The notes: a model not told the origin generated them from the letters alone. A stretch of DNA of 64,000 bases from an uncultured Pelagibacteraceae bacterium (GCA_902581605.1 CACHPE010000005.1:1-64000); one strand, 5' to 3'. Counted from the stretch's first letter, positions 27,236 through 36,629 are shown. Numbers and translations are program-made.

Positions 27236-28467
27236 GGTTTAGTAGAAAAATAGCTCCTGAGATAAAACCAAGACAAAATTTTATTACTAAAAAAAGATTA
27301 AGAGAAGATGAAATTGATTTTAATAAGTTAAGATCATATCGTTTAGATAGGGTTAGAAAAGAATTAGTAAAAAACAATTTAGAAGCTTGTATTCTATTTG
27401 ATCCAGTGAATGTTCGTTATGCTTTAGATACTGTAAACATGAGTGTCTATAATATGCATAACTTAACAAGATATTGTTTTGTACCGGTCAATGGACCAAC
27501 AATTCTTTATGAGTATTTTAATTGTGAAATATTATCGAAGCATTTAAATCTAATTGACGAAATCAGACCTGCAATCACATGGGATTATTTTAGCAATGGA
27601 GATCAAGCAAATTTACAATTATCAAAATGGATAAATGAAGTTAAAGATTTATCAAAAAATTATTTTAAAACTAAAAAAATTGCAATCGATGTTTTAAATG
27701 GTCCTGCGGTTACAGCTTTAAATAAAGAAGGAATTGAAGTTGTAGATGCAAAATTAATTTTAGAACAAGCAAGAGTAATAAAATCACCTGATGAATTAAC
27801 CTGTATGAAAGCAGCAATAGAAGTTGCAGAAAAAGGTGTATCAAAAATGAGATCAGATCTTAAGCCAGGAATGACAGAAGATGAATTGTGGTCAATTTTA
27901 CATAAAACGAATATTGAAAATGGAGGTGAGTGGATTGAGTGTAGGATTTTATCGTCTGGTGAAAGAACAAATCCATGGATGCAAGAGAGTAGTAATAAAG
28001 TTATGCAACAAGGAGAAATTGTTGCTTTTGATACAGATATGGTTGGTCCCTATGGATACTGTGCTGACATATCAAGAGCCTTTGTAGTTGGACATAAATT
28101 TAATGATGAGCAAAAAAAACTATATTCAATGGCTAGAAATCAAATTGATCATAATTTTAGATTAATAAAACCAGGAATGAGTTTTAAAGAATTTATAAAA
28201 AAATCTTGGGTTTTGCCTGATGAGTATTATGGAAATAGGTATTCTTGTATGGTTCATGGAATTGGGTTGTGTGATGAGTGGCCTCAAATAAGATATCCAA
28301 CTGATGGTGGAGAAGAAGGTGGAACTTTTGAGAAGAACATGACAATTACACTTGAGAGTTATATTGGTAAAGTTGGTGGTAAAGAAGGTGTAAAACTTGA
28401 ACAACAGTATCTTGTAGGTGAAAATGGACTTGAATTAATGTCCCATCATCCATTAGAAGATATTTAA
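27232..28467 (+). CDS. M24-family DddP-like protein (candidate DMSP lyase)
   Basis: 411 aa, creatinase/M24 fold. It resembles DddP in ILFDPVNVRYALDT, GGEWIECRILSSGERTNPW and HGIGLCDEWP. All six metal ligands expected for DddP are present: Asp267, Asp269, Asp279, His342, Glu375, Glu390. The Tyr five before and Asp six after the metal His (Tyr337, Asp348), proposed catalytic residues in DddP, are also kept. DddP cleaves DMSP to DMS and acrylate. Context (bhmT, demethylases) fits an onium substrate, but a different betaine-like substrate or a C-N hydrolase role cannot be excluded. Overlaps: 4 nt upstream, 1 nt downstream. Confidence 0.8.
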   Translation: MRFSRKIAPEIKPRQNFITKKRLREDEIDFNKLRSYRLDRVRKELVKNNLEACILFDPVNVRYALDTVNMSVYNMHNLTRYCFVPVNGPTILYEYFNCEILSKHLNLIDEIRPAITWDYFSNGDQANLQLSKWINEVKDLSKNYFKTKKIAIDVLNGPAVTALNKEGIEVVDAKLILEQARVIKSPDELTCMKAAIEVAEKGVSKMRSDLKPGMTEDELWSILHKTNIENGGEWIECRILSSGERTNPWMQESSNKVMQQGEIVAFDTDMVGPYGYCADISRAFVVGHKFNDEQKKLYSMARNQIDHNFRLIKPGMSFKEFIKKSWVLPDEYYGNRYSCMVHGIGLCDEWPQIRYPTDGGEEGGTFEKNMTITLESYIGKVGGKEGVKLEQQYLVGENGLELMSHHPLEDI

Positions 28468-28877
28468 TGAAAATTATTTTAGTAATGGGTTTACCTGGAG
28501 CAGGTAAAACAACTCTAGCAAATGAAATGGCACCACTATTAAATGCAAAAAGATTAAATGCAGACGAGGTAAGAAAAGCTGCAAACGATTGGGATTTTTC
28601 TGAAGAGGGAAGAGTAAGACAGGCAAGAAGAATGGCTGAGGCAGCTTTAAAATTAAAAGCAGATGGTCATTATGTAATTGCAGATTTTATTGCGCCAACT
28701 CCCGAAGCAAGAAGTTTGTTTCCAGCAGATTTTAGAGTGTGGGTCGATACGATTAAAGAAGGAAGATTTGAAGACACTAATCAGATGTTTGTTAATCCTA
28801 AGAATTTTGATTTTCATGTAACAACTCAGGATGCAAAAAATTGGGCACCAAAAATAATAGAGGAGATAAAAAAATGA
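28467..28877 (+). CDS. Small P-loop kinase related to adenylylsulfate kinase
   Basis: 136 aa. Walker A GLPGAGKTTLA (residues 8-18), LNADEVRKA in place of the DGDNxR motif, FSEEGRVRQARRMAEAALKL and VIADFIAPTPEAR follow the APS-kinase order; the protein is about 50 residues shorter than CysC and lacks parts of the lid. No sulfate-assimilation genes surround it. Its stop overlaps the ATG of the nucleotidyltransferase (ATGA), implying a tight functional pair. Likely phosphorylates a small molecule; substrate unknown. Confidence 0.78.
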   Translation: MKIILVMGLPGAGKTTLANEMAPLLNAKRLNADEVRKAANDWDFSEEGRVRQARRMAEAALKLKADGHYVIADFIAPTPEARSLFPADFRVWVDTIKEGRFEDTNQMFVNPKNFDFHVTTQDAKNWAPKIIEEIKK

Positions 28878-29248
28878 CACACCAATGGGATAACAAAAAA
28901 CCAACAGCACAAATGCTAGGAAGATGGCAACCTTTTCACGATGGACATTACACTTTGTTTAAAGAAATTATTAAAAAAACTGGACAAGTTTGTATTCAAA
29001 TTAGAGATGTACAGGGTGTAGACGATAATCCTTTTAATTTTGAAACTGTTAAAAAAAATATTGAAGACAGATTAAATTCTGAATTTGAAGGACAATTTAA
29101 AATAATGTTAGTGCCTAATATTACAAATATTTGTTATGGTAGGGGAGTTGGATATAAAATTGAGGAAATAGTTTTAGATGAAGAAACTCAAAAAATATCG
29201 GCTACCAAGATAAGAGCAAAAATGAGAGAAGAGGGAAAGTTAAAATAA
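28874..29248 (+). CDS. Small cytidylyltransferase/adenylyltransferase-like protein
   Basis: 124 aa from the ATG at 28874; an upstream in-frame ATG at 28841 lies inside the kinase gene, while GAGGAGAT sits properly before 28874. GRWQPFHDGH contains the HxGH nucleotide-binding motif, and KISATKIRAKM is the ISxTxxR motif of the nucleotidyltransferase superfamily. It would couple a (perhaps kinase-made) phosphate ester to NMP, releasing pyrophosphate. Similar short proteins occur, as I recall, in marine bacteria and cyanophages without assigned function. Substrate unknown. Confidence 0.8.
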   Translation: MTHQWDNKKPTAQMLGRWQPFHDGHYTLFKEIIKKTGQVCIQIRDVQGVDDNPFNFETVKKNIEDRLNSEFEGQFKIMLVPNITNICYGRGVGYKIEEIVLDEETQKISATKIRAKMREEGKLK

Positions 29249-29254
29249 ACTTAA

Positions 29255-30106
29255 ATGAACGATAGACTTAAGACTATTGTAGATTTAGAAAAATATCCAA
29301 TATACGATTTAAATTCACCAATAATTAAAAATCTAATTAAAAAATGTAAAGAAGAACTTGATCAATATAGTTGTTCAACAATTCCAAATTTTATTTTACC
29401 TAAATCACTTAAGGTAATGAATTCTGAGTTAGAAAAACAATTAGACGAAGTTTATATGTCTAAAGAGAGTATAAATGCATATTTGTATGCAAAGGACGAT
29501 CCCTCATTACCAAAAGATCATCCAAAAAGAACTTTTATGAATAGATATAATGGATATTTAAATTCAGATTGTTTTCCAAAAGATTCTGAAATGAAATATC
29601 TTTACGAAACTGAAGAACTTTTAAAATTTGTATCTGCTTGTTTAGGCGTCTCACCTATTTACAGATGGGCGGATCCTTTAGCATGTCATGCGTATAATGT
29701 TATGAAACCAGATGGAGTACTCCCATGGCATTTTGACAGTTGTGAATTTACGCTTAGTTTAATGATCCAAAAACCTGAAAAGGGTGGTGTATTTGAGTAC
29801 TGTCCAAATATTAGAGAACCTGGAAATGAAAATTTCAAAGAAGTGCAAAAAGTTATAGCAGGAGACAGAACTAGGGTAAGACAATTAAAATTAGAGCCAG
29901 GGGATTTACAAATATTTAAAGGTAGATTTACTTTACACAGAGTAACAAAGGTTGAAGGCCAAAAATCAAGATATATGTGTATTCCAGCTTATGTTTTAGA
30001 TCCATGGAGAGTAAACACTCCAGAACATTCCAAAGCTATTTATGGCAAAGTTTTACCAATTCATATAGAAAGAAATCAGGCTAGATCCGATGGATTAACT
30101 GATTAA
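29255..30106 (+). CDS. 2-oxoglutarate/Fe(II)-dependent dioxygenase-like protein
   Basis: 283 aa. LPWHFDSCEFTLSLMIQ gives the HxD iron ligands, and LQIFKGRFTLHRVTKVEG gives the distal His with a following Arg (SRYMCIPAY) for 2OG binding; GGVFEYCP lies between as in this fold. The acidic-aromatic region RWADPLACHAYNVMKPDG is reminiscent of hydroxylases acting on small amino-acid-like substrates. It follows the kinase/nucleotidyltransferase pair by 6 nt. Substrate unknown; a free or nucleotide-activated osmolyte is a guess. Confidence 0.8.
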   Translation: MNDRLKTIVDLEKYPIYDLNSPIIKNLIKKCKEELDQYSCSTIPNFILPKSLKVMNSELEKQLDEVYMSKESINAYLYAKDDPSLPKDHPKRTFMNRYNGYLNSDCFPKDSEMKYLYETEELLKFVSACLGVSPIYRWADPLACHAYNVMKPDGVLPWHFDSCEFTLSLMIQKPEKGGVFEYCPNIREPGNENFKEVQKVIAGDRTRVRQLKLEPGDLQIFKGRFTLHRVTKVEGQKSRYMCIPAYVLDPWRVNTPEHSKAIYGKVLPIHIERNQARSDGLTD

Positions 30107-30886
30107 ATGACTAATAATATTAAAATTAAAAAAATTAACAACGATGTTTCATCAATTATCATTGCTGAACCAAAAACTTATAATTCTTTATCATTCAAGA
30201 ATCTTTCAGATTTATTAAAGGCATTAAAAAAATTAGATACTGATAAAAAAGTTAAAGTAATAATATTAGAGGGTGCAGGCAAAGGATTTAGCGCAGGACA
30301 CAATTTAAAAGAAGTTAGAGGTTTAAAAAAGAGAGATAAATATTTAAAATTATTTAATCTTTGTTCAAAAGTAATGCTTCAAATTGTTGAAGGTAGAAAA
30401 CCTGTAATTGCTAAAGTTCATGGAGCTGCATTTGCAGCAGGTTGTCAATTAGTTGCAAGTTGTGATTTAGCATACAGTACTAAAGATGCATTGTTTGCTA
30501 CCCCAGGTGTAAATATCGGTTTATTTTGTAGTACACCAATGGTTGCTGTAAGCAGAAAGATAAATCGAAAATCAATGATGAAAATGCTTTTAACTGGAGA
30601 ACCTATAAAAGCAAATTATGCAAAAGAAATAGGATTAATAAATGATTATTTTTCAAAATCAAAATTAAATAATGAAGTATTAAAGGTGGCAAACAAAATT
30701 GCCTCAAAATCTAATTTGACAATTAAAATTGGAAAACAAGCTTTTTACAAACAATTAGAAATGCCTTTAAATAAAGCTTATGCTTACACAAGCAAAATGA
30801 TGACCCTTAACATGATGGCAATGGATGCTAAAGAAGGAATTTCTGCTTTTTTAGAAAAAAGAAAACCAAATTGGAAAAATAAATAA
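30107..30886 (+). CDS. Enoyl-CoA hydratase/isomerase family protein
   Basis: 259 aa crotonase fold. GKGFSAGHNLKEV and VHGAAFAAGCQLVASCDLAY form the oxyanion hole, and GVNIGLFCSTPMVAVSR and LTGEPIKANYAKEIGLIN continue the family pattern. The usual catalytic Glu positions are not obvious, so isomerase or other crotonase chemistry is possible. In this operon, downstream of a DddP-like gene, hydration of acrylyl-CoA is one hypothesis. It abuts the 2OG oxygenase gene and overlaps the next small gene by 1 nt. Confidence 0.88.
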   Translation: MTNNIKIKKINNDVSSIIIAEPKTYNSLSFKNLSDLLKALKKLDTDKKVKVIILEGAGKGFSAGHNLKEVRGLKKRDKYLKLFNLCSKVMLQIVEGRKPVIAKVHGAAFAAGCQLVASCDLAYSTKDALFATPGVNIGLFCSTPMVAVSRKINRKSMMKMLLTGEPIKANYAKEIGLINDYFSKSKLNNEVLKVANKIASKSNLTIKIGKQAFYKQLEMPLNKAYAYTSKMMTLNMMAMDAKEGISAFLEKRKPNWKNK

Positions 30887-31068
30887 TGAAAAAGAATATT
30901 TTAATATTCTTTTTTGTTATTATTGGTGCATTAGTAATTTATAATTTTAAAGATCATAATCAAAAAAGAGCGATAGAGGCATGTGTGGCTGGAACTAAAA
31001 CATTGGAAAAACCAATGACTGCTTCTGAAGCTAGAATATTTTGTGAGAAACAGATTAAAAATAATTAA
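30886..31068 (+). CDS. 60-aa membrane-anchored hypothetical protein
   Basis: MKKN followed by a single hydrophobic helix (ILIFFFVIIGALVIY), then a periplasmic-looking tail with two cysteines (Cys33 and Cys53), which could form a disulfide. TAATG overlaps on both sides (with enoyl-CoA hydratase and the CoA-binding protein) support real, coupled translation. No family recognised. Confidence 0.65.
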   Translation: MKKNILIFFFVIIGALVIYNFKDHNQKRAIEACVAGTKTLEKPMTASEARIFCEKQIKNN

Positions 31069-31502
31069 TGAGTTATATTAAGGAAATTCTCTCAAAATAT
31101 AAGACTATTGCTATGGTAGGAGTAAGTAATGATCCTACTAAAGCATCAACTATTGTCATGAAATACATGCAAGAATATGGATATAAAGTTTATCCAGTTA
31201 ACCCCAGAGCCGAGGGTCAAAAAATTTTAGGGCAAGAGGTTTTTGCTAAAATATCAGATATTAAAGATCATATTGATATCGTAGATGTGTTTAGACCATC
31301 TAAAGAAGTCTATGCCATAGCAGAGGATACAATTAAAATTGGGGCTAAAGTTTTATGGTTACAGCTCGGTATACGAGACGAAAAGGCAAAAGAATTGATG
31401 GAAAAAAATGATATTAAGTATGTAGAAAACAAATGTACTAAAATGGAATATCAAAAATATTTTTTAAAAGTTAGACAAGCTTTTCCAGTTTTAAGTGACT
31501 AA
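31068..31502 (+). CDS. CoA-binding domain protein (YccU-type)
   Basis: 144 aa Rossmann protein. TIAMVGVSNDPTKASTIVMKYMQ and YKVYPVNPRAEGQKILGQEVF are the signature of the CoA_binding_2/YccU family; VLWLQLGIRDEKAKELMEKN lies near the end. It probably binds CoA or an acyl-CoA. Set between an enoyl-CoA hydratase and a transporter in a translationally coupled run, it may serve the CoA chemistry of this operon. Biochemical role of the family is poorly defined. Confidence 0.88.
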   Translation: MSYIKEILSKYKTIAMVGVSNDPTKASTIVMKYMQEYGYKVYPVNPRAEGQKILGQEVFAKISDIKDHIDIVDVFRPSKEVYAIAEDTIKIGAKVLWLQLGIRDEKAKELMEKNDIKYVENKCTKMEYQKYFLKVRQAFPVLSD

Positions 31503-33112
31503 TGAGCAAAATAATTAAATTTTTAGACAGCACATTTTTAGATTTGGGTCGTCAGTTTAAATGGACTTATCTACCTCCATTAATGGTTTATATGGCTGCA
31601 GGTATTTCTGGTTTAACAGGTATTGTTGGTACATTTTTTGTTAAAGATTATTTAAACTTATCAGCAGCATTTTTAGCAGGCCTAGGTTTTTGGGCTGGAA
31701 TTCCTTGGGCATTAAAAATGCCATTAGGCCATCTAGTAGATCTTATTTGGGAGAGAAAAAATTACATGGTCTATTTTGGAGCTTCATTGATAGCTCTTAG
31801 TTTACTAATTATGTATGGATTGATTATTCATACTGAAGATATGGCCCAGGTATTTTCGGTAGAAACATGGTTTGTGATAAGTGTAATTTTAGCTCCAGTT
31901 GGTTATGTGGTTCAGGACGTTATAGCCGATGCTATGACAGTTGAGGCAGTTCCTTTGGTTGATGAAACAGGAAATGATTATTCTAAAGATCAAATAAAAA
32001 TAATGCATACAACAATGCAAACACTTGGAAGGTTTGCTATTATTGGCGGTACAGTACTTGTTGCATTAGTTAATGTAATATTGTTTAGAGATGTGGAAAG
32101 CCTTGAGCAGGCTGATAAGATAAATTTATATGGAACTATCTACATTTATGCTCTTGTAATACCTTTAGTTTCTATACTAGGTGTAATTTTAGCAAATTAT
32201 TTAAGACATAAAAAAATACAAACTTTAAAATCTAAAGGTCTAGAATTTAAAGATGAAAGAGGTAACGAAAAAACAAAAATAAATTGGTGGATATTAGGAG
32301 GAAGTTTAGTTTTTGTTATTTTCACATTGTCTATTGGTTCCTTTAAGGTTCCGTTTGCACAAGAAATTGTATTTATTGGCTCAGTCATAATCATTTTGTT
32401 TTTAATGTTTAAACTTATTAAGGAATTACCTCAGGAACTAAGATTAACAATTGTAGGTACAGCAGTAATTATTTTTGTATTTAGAGCCATGCCAGGTCCT
32501 GGACCAGGATTAACTTGGTTTGAAATTGATGAGCTTGGATTTAATGAACAATTTTTTTCTATTTTATCACTACTAGCATCAATTTTAACATTAGCTGGTA
32601 TTGTTTTATTAAGACCTTTTATGGCAAATAATTCAATTGCTAAAATAATTGTAGTTTTAAGTATTGCGGGTGCTATTTTGTTTTTACCAAGTGTTGGAAT
32701 GTATTATGGTTTTCATAACTGGACAGCTTCGTTAACAGGTGGAGTTGTTGATGCTAAGTTTATTGCATTAATTAATACAGCGTTGGAGTCTCCGCTTGGC
32801 CAAGTATCAATGATACCTCTATTAGCTTGGATAGCAAAAAATGCTCCAGCACATTTAAAGGCAACTTTTTTTGCAGTTTTTGCATCGTTTACAAATCTTG
32901 CATTATCAGCAAGTGCATTAGGCACAAAGTATTTAAATGAAATATTTACAGTTACCAGAGAAGTAAAAGATAAAGTTTCTGGTGAAATACAAACAACAGC
33001 AGATTATTCTGAACTTGGAATACTGTTAGTTTTTGTAACACTTTTAACATTAATTCTTCCAATTTTATTTGTATTTATAATTAATAATAGTAAATACAAA
33101 ACTACTGAATAA
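31502..33112 (+). CDS. MFS carrier resembling folate-biopterin transporters (BT1/FBT)
   Basis: 536 aa with about 12 hydrophobic helices. GYVVQDVIADAMTVEAVP is like the conserved D-x-x-x-D-x-M-x-E helix of FBT carriers, and PWALKMPLGHLVDLIWERKNYM resembles the loop 2-3 region of MFS proteins. A long internal hydrophilic loop (about residues 235-255) divides the halves. In an operon of THF-dependent demethylases, import of a folate/pterin or of an onium substrate is plausible. The family call is moderate; the substrate is inference. Confidence 0.72.
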   Translation: MSKIIKFLDSTFLDLGRQFKWTYLPPLMVYMAAGISGLTGIVGTFFVKDYLNLSAAFLAGLGFWAGIPWALKMPLGHLVDLIWERKNYMVYFGASLIALSLLIMYGLIIHTEDMAQVFSVETWFVISVILAPVGYVVQDVIADAMTVEAVPLVDETGNDYSKDQIKIMHTTMQTLGRFAIIGGTVLVALVNVILFRDVESLEQADKINLYGTIYIYALVIPLVSILGVILANYLRHKKIQTLKSKGLEFKDERGNEKTKINWWILGGSLVFVIFTLSIGSFKVPFAQEIVFIGSVIIILFLMFKLIKELPQELRLTIVGTAVIIFVFRAMPGPGPGLTWFEIDELGFNEQFFSILSLLASILTLAGIVLLRPFMANNSIAKIIVVLSIAGAILFLPSVGMYYGFHNWTASLTGGVVDAKFIALINTALESPLGQVSMIPLLAWIAKNAPAHLKATFFAVFASFTNLALSASALGTKYLNEIFTVTREVKDKVSGEIQTTADYSELGILLVFVTLLTLILPILFVFIINNSKYKTTE

Positions 33113-33124
33113 AAATTTAATACA

Positions 33125-33694
33125 ATGAAAAAAATTTTCTTAGTGTATGGGCACTACAATGACAATTCATTTAATGCAGCAATTCGAGATGAATTCGTTA
33201 AGCAATCAAAAGTAAATGGAAATCAGGTAGATGTTGTTGATTTATATAAAGAGAAATTTAATCCTGTTTTTGCTGGTGAAGAACCTGATCAAGAAGTTTT
33301 AGATCATAGAAAAAGAATCGAAGAAAGCGATACAATTGTTTTAATTGCTCCAATTTGGAATTTTAGAATGCCAGCAATAGTTGAAGGTTGGATAGATAAA
33401 GTTTTAGCCCCACCTTGGGCGTTTAGATTTAAGCAGTTGGTTGGAAATTATGGTTATCCAATTGGAAACTTAAAAGATAAAAAGGCTATAATATTCTGCA
33501 CTTATGGTTCACCAAGATTAGCAATTACAACTTTTTTTTTAAACTTACCAATTAGAAGATTAAAAAGAGGAGTATTTCATATGTGTGGCATATATAACAT
33601 TGTCTATAGAAGATATTTTGCAGTACCCTTTGTTAGTGATGCAAAGAGACAAGAATTTTTGAATGATGTTAAAAAAACCGCTAATAATCTTTAA
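33125..33694 (+). CDS. Flavodoxin-fold NAD(P)H:quinone oxidoreductase-like protein
   Basis: 189 aa. IFLVYGHYNDNSFNAAIRDEF (phosphate-binding loop), VLIAPIWNFRMPAIVEGWIDKVL and CTYGSPR are the NQO/MdaB-type signature (WPLYWFxxPA... region). It would reduce quinones or other acceptors with bound FMN/FAD and NAD(P)H. It follows the carrier gene by 12 nt. The last 32 nt overlap the next gene in another frame. Confidence 0.87.
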   Translation: MKKIFLVYGHYNDNSFNAAIRDEFVKQSKVNGNQVDVVDLYKEKFNPVFAGEEPDQEVLDHRKRIEESDTIVLIAPIWNFRMPAIVEGWIDKVLAPPWAFRFKQLVGNYGYPIGNLKDKKAIIFCTYGSPRLAITTFFLNLPIRRLKRGVFHMCGIYNIVYRRYFAVPFVSDAKRQEFLNDVKKTANNL

Positions 33695-34139
33695 AGCTGT
33701 AATCTTATATTTTTTCTTTATCTCATTTTCTTACGCTGAATTATTAAGCCCCAATAGCACTATAAGCCCAAAAGAAGTTATTAAAATTCAATTGAGTGGG
33801 CTTCAACAAAATGATCTTGAATATAAAGATAGCGGCATTGAACAAACTTGGAAATTTGCTCACCCAAATAATAAGAGAGTAACAGGACCATTAAGCAACT
33901 TTAAGATGATGATAAAAAGCGACTCCTACGCGATGATGATTAACCACCTAAGTCACACAATCACTGAACTTGGAAGTAGTGACAAATGGGCTCAATTTGA
34001 AGTTATTATTCTTGATAAGGATAAAATTTATCACAAATTCAATTGGCAAGTCGAAAAGTATATTTCTGAGGGAACTTTGAAAGACTGTTGGTTAACCACA
34101 ATGGTATCTAGCCCAATCCCTCTGGGAAGCTCAATTTGA
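33663..34139 (+). CDS. DUF4864-like exported protein
   Basis: 158 aa. A hydrophobic signal-like N-terminus (LIIFKAVILYFFFISFSYA) is followed by a domain with SGLQQNDLEYKDSGIEQTWKFAHPNNKRVTGPL, which matches DUF4864 as I recall it. Probably periplasmic. The start lies 32 nt inside the previous gene; the second Met at 33666 is equally possible. Last gene of the run before a 57-nt gap and the dimethylglycine dehydrogenase gene. Function unknown. Confidence 0.75.
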   Translation: MMLKKPLIIFKAVILYFFFISFSYAELLSPNSTISPKEVIKIQLSGLQQNDLEYKDSGIEQTWKFAHPNNKRVTGPLSNFKMMIKSDSYAMMINHLSHTITELGSSDKWAQFEVIILDKDKIYHKFNWQVEKYISEGTLKDCWLTTMVSSPIPLGSSI

Positions 34140-34196
34140 TTGTCCACATATACATTTTTGTTTCGTAACAATTAAAAATTTAGTAGGAATCGCAGA

Positions 34197-36629
34197 ATGA
34201 AAACAAAAACTAAAGTTGTAGTAGTTGGTGGAGGAGTTGTAGGGGTAAGTGCCCTTTATCATTTAGCAAAAAAGGGTTGGTCTGATGTTGTTCTAGTTGA
34301 AAGAAAAGAGTTAACTTCGGGATCTACTTGGCACGCAGCAGGTTTGTTGCCTTTATTTAATATGAGTTACTCTGTTGGACAACTTCATAAATATGCGGTT
34401 AATCTTTACAAAACATTAGAGGAAGAAACTGGAAAAAATGTTGGCTTTAGTGTTGTTTCAAATATTCGTCTAGCAAGCACAAAAGATAGAATGGATGAAT
34501 ACCATCAATACGCAGGCGTCGCTCGAACTATCGGAGTAGATGTTAAATTTTTGAAACCAGAACAAGTAAAAGAAATTTGGCCATTATGTCATACAGATGA
34601 TTTAGTTGGCGCAATACAACATCCTGAAGATGGATATATTCAACCAGCAGATTTAACACAAGCATTAGCAACAGGTGCAAGAAATAGAGGAGCAGAAATT
34701 TATAGAAACACAACTGTCCTATCAATGAGGCAAACTAAAGATGGATGGATTGTGGAAACAGATAAGGGATCAATAGAGTGCGAACATGTTATTTCTTGTT
34801 CTGGAAATTTTGCGAGACAAACAGGTGAAATGGTAGGATTAGATATTCCAGTAATACCTGTTGAACATCAATACATTGTTACAGAACCACATCCTGCAAT
34901 TCAAAAAAGAAAAAAAGATGGATTACCAGAAATGGGAGTCTTAAGAGATAGTGACAGCAGATGGTATATGAGGGAAGAAGCTGGAGGATTGATTCTAGGT
35001 CCTTATGAAGATGGAGCACCAGCTTGTTATGTAGAAGGTCCATCAAAAAATTCAGAATATGAATTATTTCAAGAAGACTTAGACAGACTAGCTCCACACA
35101 TTGAAGGTGCAATTCACAGAGTGCCTGCGTTTGGAGAAGTTGGAGTAAAGAAAGTTTACAATGGAGCAATCTGTTATACTCCTGATGGAAATCCAATTGT
35201 TGGTCCTGCATGGGGACTTAAAAATTTTTGGATTAATGAAGGACATAGTTTTGGAATAACAGCAGCAGGTGGTGCTGGCTGGCAATTAGCAGAGTGGATC
35301 GTTGATGGTGAACCTACAATAGATATGCTAGGAGTTGAACCAAGACGTTATGGAAACTATGCAACTAAATCTTACTTGAAAGCAAAAAATGAAGAAGCTT
35401 ATAGCCATGTATTTATTGTTCACTATCCAGATGAAGAAAGACCAGCAGCAAGACCATTAAGAACAGCCCCTTGTTATGAAAGAATGAAAAATTTAGGAGC
35501 AGTTTTTGGTCAGAAATTTGGTTGGGAAAGACCTAATTTTTTTGCAACTGATGGAATGGAGCAAAAAGATGATTGGTCATTTAGAAGATCAAAATGGTTT
35601 GATGCAATTAAAAAGGAATGTCAAAATGTAAAAGAGAATGTGGGTCTTTTAGATATGACTGCGTTTGCAAAATGTAGAATTAGGGGACCCAAAGCAGAGG
35701 AATTTTTAGATTATTTGGTAGCTAATAAACTTCCAAAAAAAATTGGAAGGATAAACTTATGTCATGCTTTGAACACTAAAGGTGGAGTGCATTCAGAATT
35801 TACCATAATGAAAGAAGCAGAAAATAGTTATTATCTAGTTTCTGCTGGAGCAAATTTAAGATTAGATCATGACTGGATACAAAAATGGATGCCAGATGAT
35901 GGATCGGTAATATTTGAAGATTTAACAAATAGTACAGGAGTTTTGGTAGTAGCAGGTCCTAAAGCTAGACAATTAATGCAAAAGGTTTCAACAGACGATT
36001 TTTCTAATGAGAATTTCAAATGGTTGACTGCTAAAAATGTAAATGTTGGATATGCTCCAGTAAATGCGATGAGGGTAAACTTTGTGGGTGAGCTTGGTTG
36101 GGAATTACATCACCCAATTGAATATCAAAACCACATTTTTGATAAATTAATGGAAGCAGGAAAAGATTTAGGAATTAAACCTTTTGGGATTAGGGCTATG
36201 AATAGTTTAAGAGTTGAAAAATCTTACAAACTAGTTGGTACAGAATTATCAATTGAATATTCACCATACGAGTCTGGTCTTGATAGATTTGTTCATCCAA
36301 ATAAAGGAAATTTTATTGGTTTAGAGGCACTTAATAAATGGAGAGAAAAAGGTTTTGATAATAAATTGGTCACTTTAGAGGTTCATAATACTAAAGATGC
36401 AGATGTACTTGGAAATAACCCAATTTTTAAAGATGGAAAAGTTGTTGGAAGAGCAACAGGTGGTGAATTTGGATTTAGATTAGATAAATCAATAGCTCTT
36501 GCAATGGTTAAACCAGATTGCTCAAATGTGGGCGACAAATTACAAGTTGATATATTAGGTGAAATGTACGACGCTACCGTCTTAGATGAGAGTCCATACG
36601 ATTCAGAAAATAATTTATTGAGAGCTTAA
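34197..36629 (+). CDS. Dimethylglycine dehydrogenase-like FAD/GcvT protein
   Basis: 810 aa, same architecture as the protein at 24204: GGGVVG at 11-16, [10 protein letters not shown] with His46 (covalent-FAD position), [13 protein letters not shown] in the FAD domain, and a GcvT/THF domain from about residue 490 ([27 protein letters not shown]). It resembles mammalian DMGDH along its length. It should turn dimethylglycine into sarcosine with transfer of the methyl to THF and electrons to ETF. It is followed at once (TAATG) by etfB, etfA and ETF-QO, which strongly supports this. Confidence 0.93.
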   Translation: MKTKTKVVVVGGGVVGVSALYHLAKKGWSDVVLVERKELTSGSTWHAAGLLPLFNMSYSVGQLHKYAVNLYKTLEEETGKNVGFSVVSNIRLASTKDRMDEYHQYAGVARTIGVDVKFLKPEQVKEIWPLCHTDDLVGAIQHPEDGYIQPADLTQALATGARNRGAEIYRNTTVLSMRQTKDGWIVETDKGSIECEHVISCSGNFARQTGEMVGLDIPVIPVEHQYIVTEPHPAIQKRKKDGLPEMGVLRDSDSRWYMREEAGGLILGPYEDGAPACYVEGPSKNSEYELFQEDLDRLAPHIEGAIHRVPAFGEVGVKKVYNGAICYTPDGNPIVGPAWGLKNFWINEGHSFGITAAGGAGWQLAEWIVDGEPTIDMLGVEPRRYGNYATKSYLKAKNEEAYSHVFIVHYPDEERPAARPLRTAPCYERMKNLGAVFGQKFGWERPNFFATDGMEQKDDWSFRRSKWFDAIKKECQNVKENVGLLDMTAFAKCRIRGPKAEEFLDYLVANKLPKKIGRINLCHALNTKGGVHSEFTIMKEAENSYYLVSAGANLRLDHDWIQKWMPDDGSVIFEDLTNSTGVLVVAGPKARQLMQKVSTDDFSNENFKWLTAKNVNVGYAPVNAMRVNFVGELGWELHHPIEYQNHIFDKLMEAGKDLGIKPFGIRAMNSLRVEKSYKLVGTELSIEYSPYESGLDRFVHPNKGNFIGLEALNKWREKGFDNKLVTLEVHNTKDADVLGNNPIFKDGKVVGRATGGEFGFRLDKSIALAMVKPDCSNVGDKLQVDILGEMYDATVLDESPYDSENNLLRA

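Noticed and set aside
28841-28873. Earlier start for the nucleotidyltransferase
   Set aside because: The added eleven residues overlap the kinase gene, while a GAGGAGAT ribosome site is correctly placed for the ATG at 28874.
34879-35211. 110-codon Leu/His-rich open frame on the minus strand
   Set aside because: Antisense to the dimethylglycine dehydrogenase gene; its odd composition is that of a reversed reading frame.
24204-36629. Recent duplication giving the two FAD/GcvT dehydrogenases
   Set aside because: They share architecture and motifs but differ at most positions and have different neighbours, so they look like old paralogues rather than a recent duplication.
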